Assembly: GCA_947461495.1 (NCBI GenBank)
Contig: CANHLV010000101.1
Span: 1 to 6,812 of the forward strand
Direction: 5' to 3'
DNA from: Chitinophagaceae bacterium
GTDB lineage: Bacteria > Bacteroidota > Bacteroidia > Chitinophagales > Chitinophagaceae
Length of the DNA: 6,812 nucleotides
The number at the start of each line of letters is the position of its first letter. The stretch's first letter is position 1. Under the pieces are notes generated by a model. The model worked only from the letters and a program-made list of their open reading frames with translations. It was not told the origin of the DNA and made no database searches. The position numbers and the translations under genes were made by a program. Below are positions 5,932-6,812 of this stretch, piece by piece.

Positions 5932-5962
5932 CAAATATAGAAGGTTTTTATATCCTACAAAA
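5932..5962 (-). promoter_or_regulatory. HU gene promoter, Bacteroidota primary-sigma type
   Basis: On the minus strand TTTTG (5962-5958) is followed after 18 bases by TATATTTG (5939-5932), a perfect match to the TTG / TAnnTTTG consensus used by the main sigma factor of this phylum. Transcription should begin near 5926, leaving a leader of about 25 bases before the HU ATG at 5901. No Shine-Dalgarno sequence is present; the leader is A/T-rich, as usual for the group. Confidence 0.88.
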
Positions 5963-5990
5963 TTATTTTTTATTTTTTTATTTTTTTTAA
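5963..5990 (-). promoter_or_regulatory. A-tract region directly upstream of the HU promoter
   Basis: Read on the minus strand, three A-runs of about 8, 7 and 6 bases, each broken by a single T, end at the -33 box. This resembles an UP-type element that would raise promoter strength or curve the DNA. The runs repeat at about 8 bases rather than a helical turn, so strong phased bending is not expected. Confidence 0.45.
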
Positions 5991-6002
5991 AATCGGCTAC
6001 AA

Positions 6003-6173
6003 TCCACATTCAGAAAGGGATTGAGGAGAATTGAAATCTGTGATGAAAATATCAAAAACGCTGAAACTCAATGTGGACAAGGGTTTTGGAAGGCATCTCC
6101 TGAAGTCCTTTATTCACGGGACTTGTAAGCAATTAATCATAAAATTGAAAACAATAAAAAAATACAATTGCTT
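6003..6173. other. Unassigned intergenic stretch with three inverted repeats
   Basis: Between the HU promoter and the DUF4286 stop no convincing gene is seen. The stretch holds three separate pairs: TCCACATT (6003-6010) with AATGTGGA (6070-6077); AAGTCC (6103-6108) with GGACTT (6119-6124); and AAGCAATT (6127-6134) with AATTGCTT (6166-6173). The third could end the DUF4286 transcript, although its 31-base loop is long and it has no following T-run on the minus strand. A small structured RNA is possible but unsupported by any motif I recognise. Confidence 0.35.
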
Positions 6174-6184
6174 GTTTTGCACAT

Positions 6185-6490
6185 TTAGTTAACAACCTGC
6201 ATAACCGACCTGAATGCGATAAAAGCATCACCCCATTTGTCAAATGATTTTTGACGCAAATTACCGGCATGCTTTTCTATATATTGATTGTATTGTCCTT
6301 TCGATTCCGATTTATATTGTACTGCAAATGTGGGCCCTTCGGAATCATCTATTTCCAACAAACGCAACACAGTGGCATCATGAAAACAGCCTGTAGCCAA
6401 TACTTCAGGAATATGTTCTTCTTGTAACCAAGTCAACCATGAAGTTTGAATATCAGCCCTCACTTTTATCGTCACATTATATATAAACAT
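6185..6490 (-). CDS. DUF4286 family protein
   Basis: A 101-residue cytoplasmic protein matching the Bacteroidota family DUF4286 along its full length: an N-terminal strand MFIYNVTIKV, the hallmark EEHIPEVLATGCF (24-36), LRLLEIDDSEGPTFAVQY (43-60), and the closing LRQKSFDKWGDAFIAFRSVM (78-97). The shape suggests a small alpha/beta dimeric-barrel (ferredoxin-like) fold, but no enzyme activity is established for the family. There is no signal peptide or membrane segment. The start at 6490 is the family start, and the gene follows the exodeoxyribonuclease III gene by 21 bases on the same strand, so co-transcription is likely. Whether this pairing has a meaning for DNA repair cannot be told. Confidence 0.93.
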   Translation of the reverse strand: MFIYNVTIKVRADIQTSWLTWLQEEHIPEVLATGCFHDATVLRLLEIDDSEGPTFAVQYKSESKGQYNQYIEKHAGNLRQKSFDKWGDAFIAFRSVMQVVN

Positions 6491-6511
6491 GGCTTTTTTA
6501 CTTTAAAGTTT

Positions 6512-6812
6512 TTAATTTTTAATTTCCAAAAACACCGGACAATGATCACTATGTTTCACATCCGGAAATATTTCAGCATCTTTCAATTGTTTTTTCAATT
6601 CGTTTGTAACAGTTATGTAATCTATTCTCCAGCCTTTGTTGTTTAATCTCACACTTGGAAAGCGTTGACTCCACCAGCTGTATCGATGAGGCTCTTTATG
6701 AAATTCTCTGAAACTATCTATCCATCCCGACTCCAGGAATTTAGTCATCCAAGCTCTTTCTTCGGGCAAAAATCCGGTTGTGTTTTTATTGCCTTTCGGA
6801 TCATGAATATCT
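6512..6812 (-). CDS. xth: Exodeoxyribonuclease III, C-terminal 100 codons (5' part beyond the window)
   Basis: The frame runs off the right edge; its first readable codons encode DIHDPKGNKNTTGFLPEERAW, read here in parts as DIHDPKGNKN and TTGFLPEERAW, the family pattern (E)ID...PK.N..(A/T)GF..EER. Further motifs are the SWWSQRFPSVRLNN segment, GWRIDY with the conserved Asp, and SDHCPV (near 6530-6550) with the catalytic histidine of the endonuclease/exonuclease/phosphatase fold. The full enzyme is about 255 residues, so roughly 60 per cent is missing. It cuts at abasic sites and removes 3' blocking groups in base-excision repair. A TTG at 6769 is not the start, because conserved sequence continues beyond it. 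The gene is upstream of and probably co-transcribed with the DUF4286 gene. Confidence 0.95.
   Translation of the reverse strand, partial: DIHDPKGNKNTTGFLPEERAWMTKFLESGWIDSFREFHKEPHRYSWWSQRFPSVRLNNKGWRIDYITVTNELKKQLKDAEIFPDVKHSDHCPVFLEIKN

Noticed and set aside
5902..6009. 36-residue N-terminal extension of HU from an ATG at 6009
   Set aside because: It is low-complexity, includes the HU promoter, and HU proteins normally start at MNKAELI.
6043..6192. 49-residue plus-strand frame (begins MKISKTLKLNVDKGFG)
   Set aside because: It resembles no family I know, ends inside the 3' end of the DUF4286 gene on the other strand, and has no promoter of the local type. Probably chance, though a short peptide cannot be excluded.
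6767..6769. TTG as start of the exonuclease
   Set aside because: Conserved exodeoxyribonuclease III residues continue upstream to the window edge.

Overview
The window looks like ordinary chromosome of a Bacteroidota species, most likely Chitinophagaceae or a near relative. The evidence is a type IX secretion sorting domain, a sigma/membrane-anchored beta-barrel pair typical of the phylum, a DUF4286 gene, an AT-rich composition, no Shine-Dalgarno-like sequences ahead of genes, and a textbook Bacteroidota promoter (TTG-N18-TATATTTG) before the HU gene. The placement is inferred from these features; no database search was possible.

Layout. (1) Positions 2-922, plus strand: the C-terminal part of a secreted calcineurin-like metallophosphoesterase ending in a type IX sorting domain. 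(2) Positions 923-1074: a convergent gap filled by a nested inverted repeat with 23-base arms, resembling a small palindromic mobile repeat or a two-way terminator. (3) Positions 1075-4141, minus strand: a three-gene unit, read as ECF sigma factor, then a protein with a short cytoplasmic head, one inner-membrane helix, a long linker and an outer-membrane beta-barrel, then a lipoprotein. This is the most interesting part of the window. (4) Positions 4220-5380, plus strand, divergent from the sigma gene: a small all-coiled-coil protein followed 9 bases later by pdxH. (5) Positions 5426-5901, minus strand: a 41-residue ribosomal protein THX gene and an HU-type DNA-binding protein gene, separated by a strong intrinsic terminator whose loop spells a -7 promoter box. 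(6) Positions 5902-6184: the HU promoter, an A/T-tract region and an unassigned stretch with three inverted repeats. (7) Positions 6185-6812, minus strand: a DUF4286 gene downstream of the 3' part of an exodeoxyribonuclease III gene.

How the genes work together. The sigma, barrel and lipoprotein genes form a compact unit. The best reading is an envelope-sensing circuit: a single polypeptide anchored in both membranes holds the sigma factor and releases it when the envelope changes. The architecture matches what I recall of the dual membrane-spanning anti-sigma (Dma) family and its partner sigma (Das) reported in Bacteroides. The rest of the window is housekeeping: vitamin B6 cofactor synthesis, ribosome, nucleoid and DNA repair.
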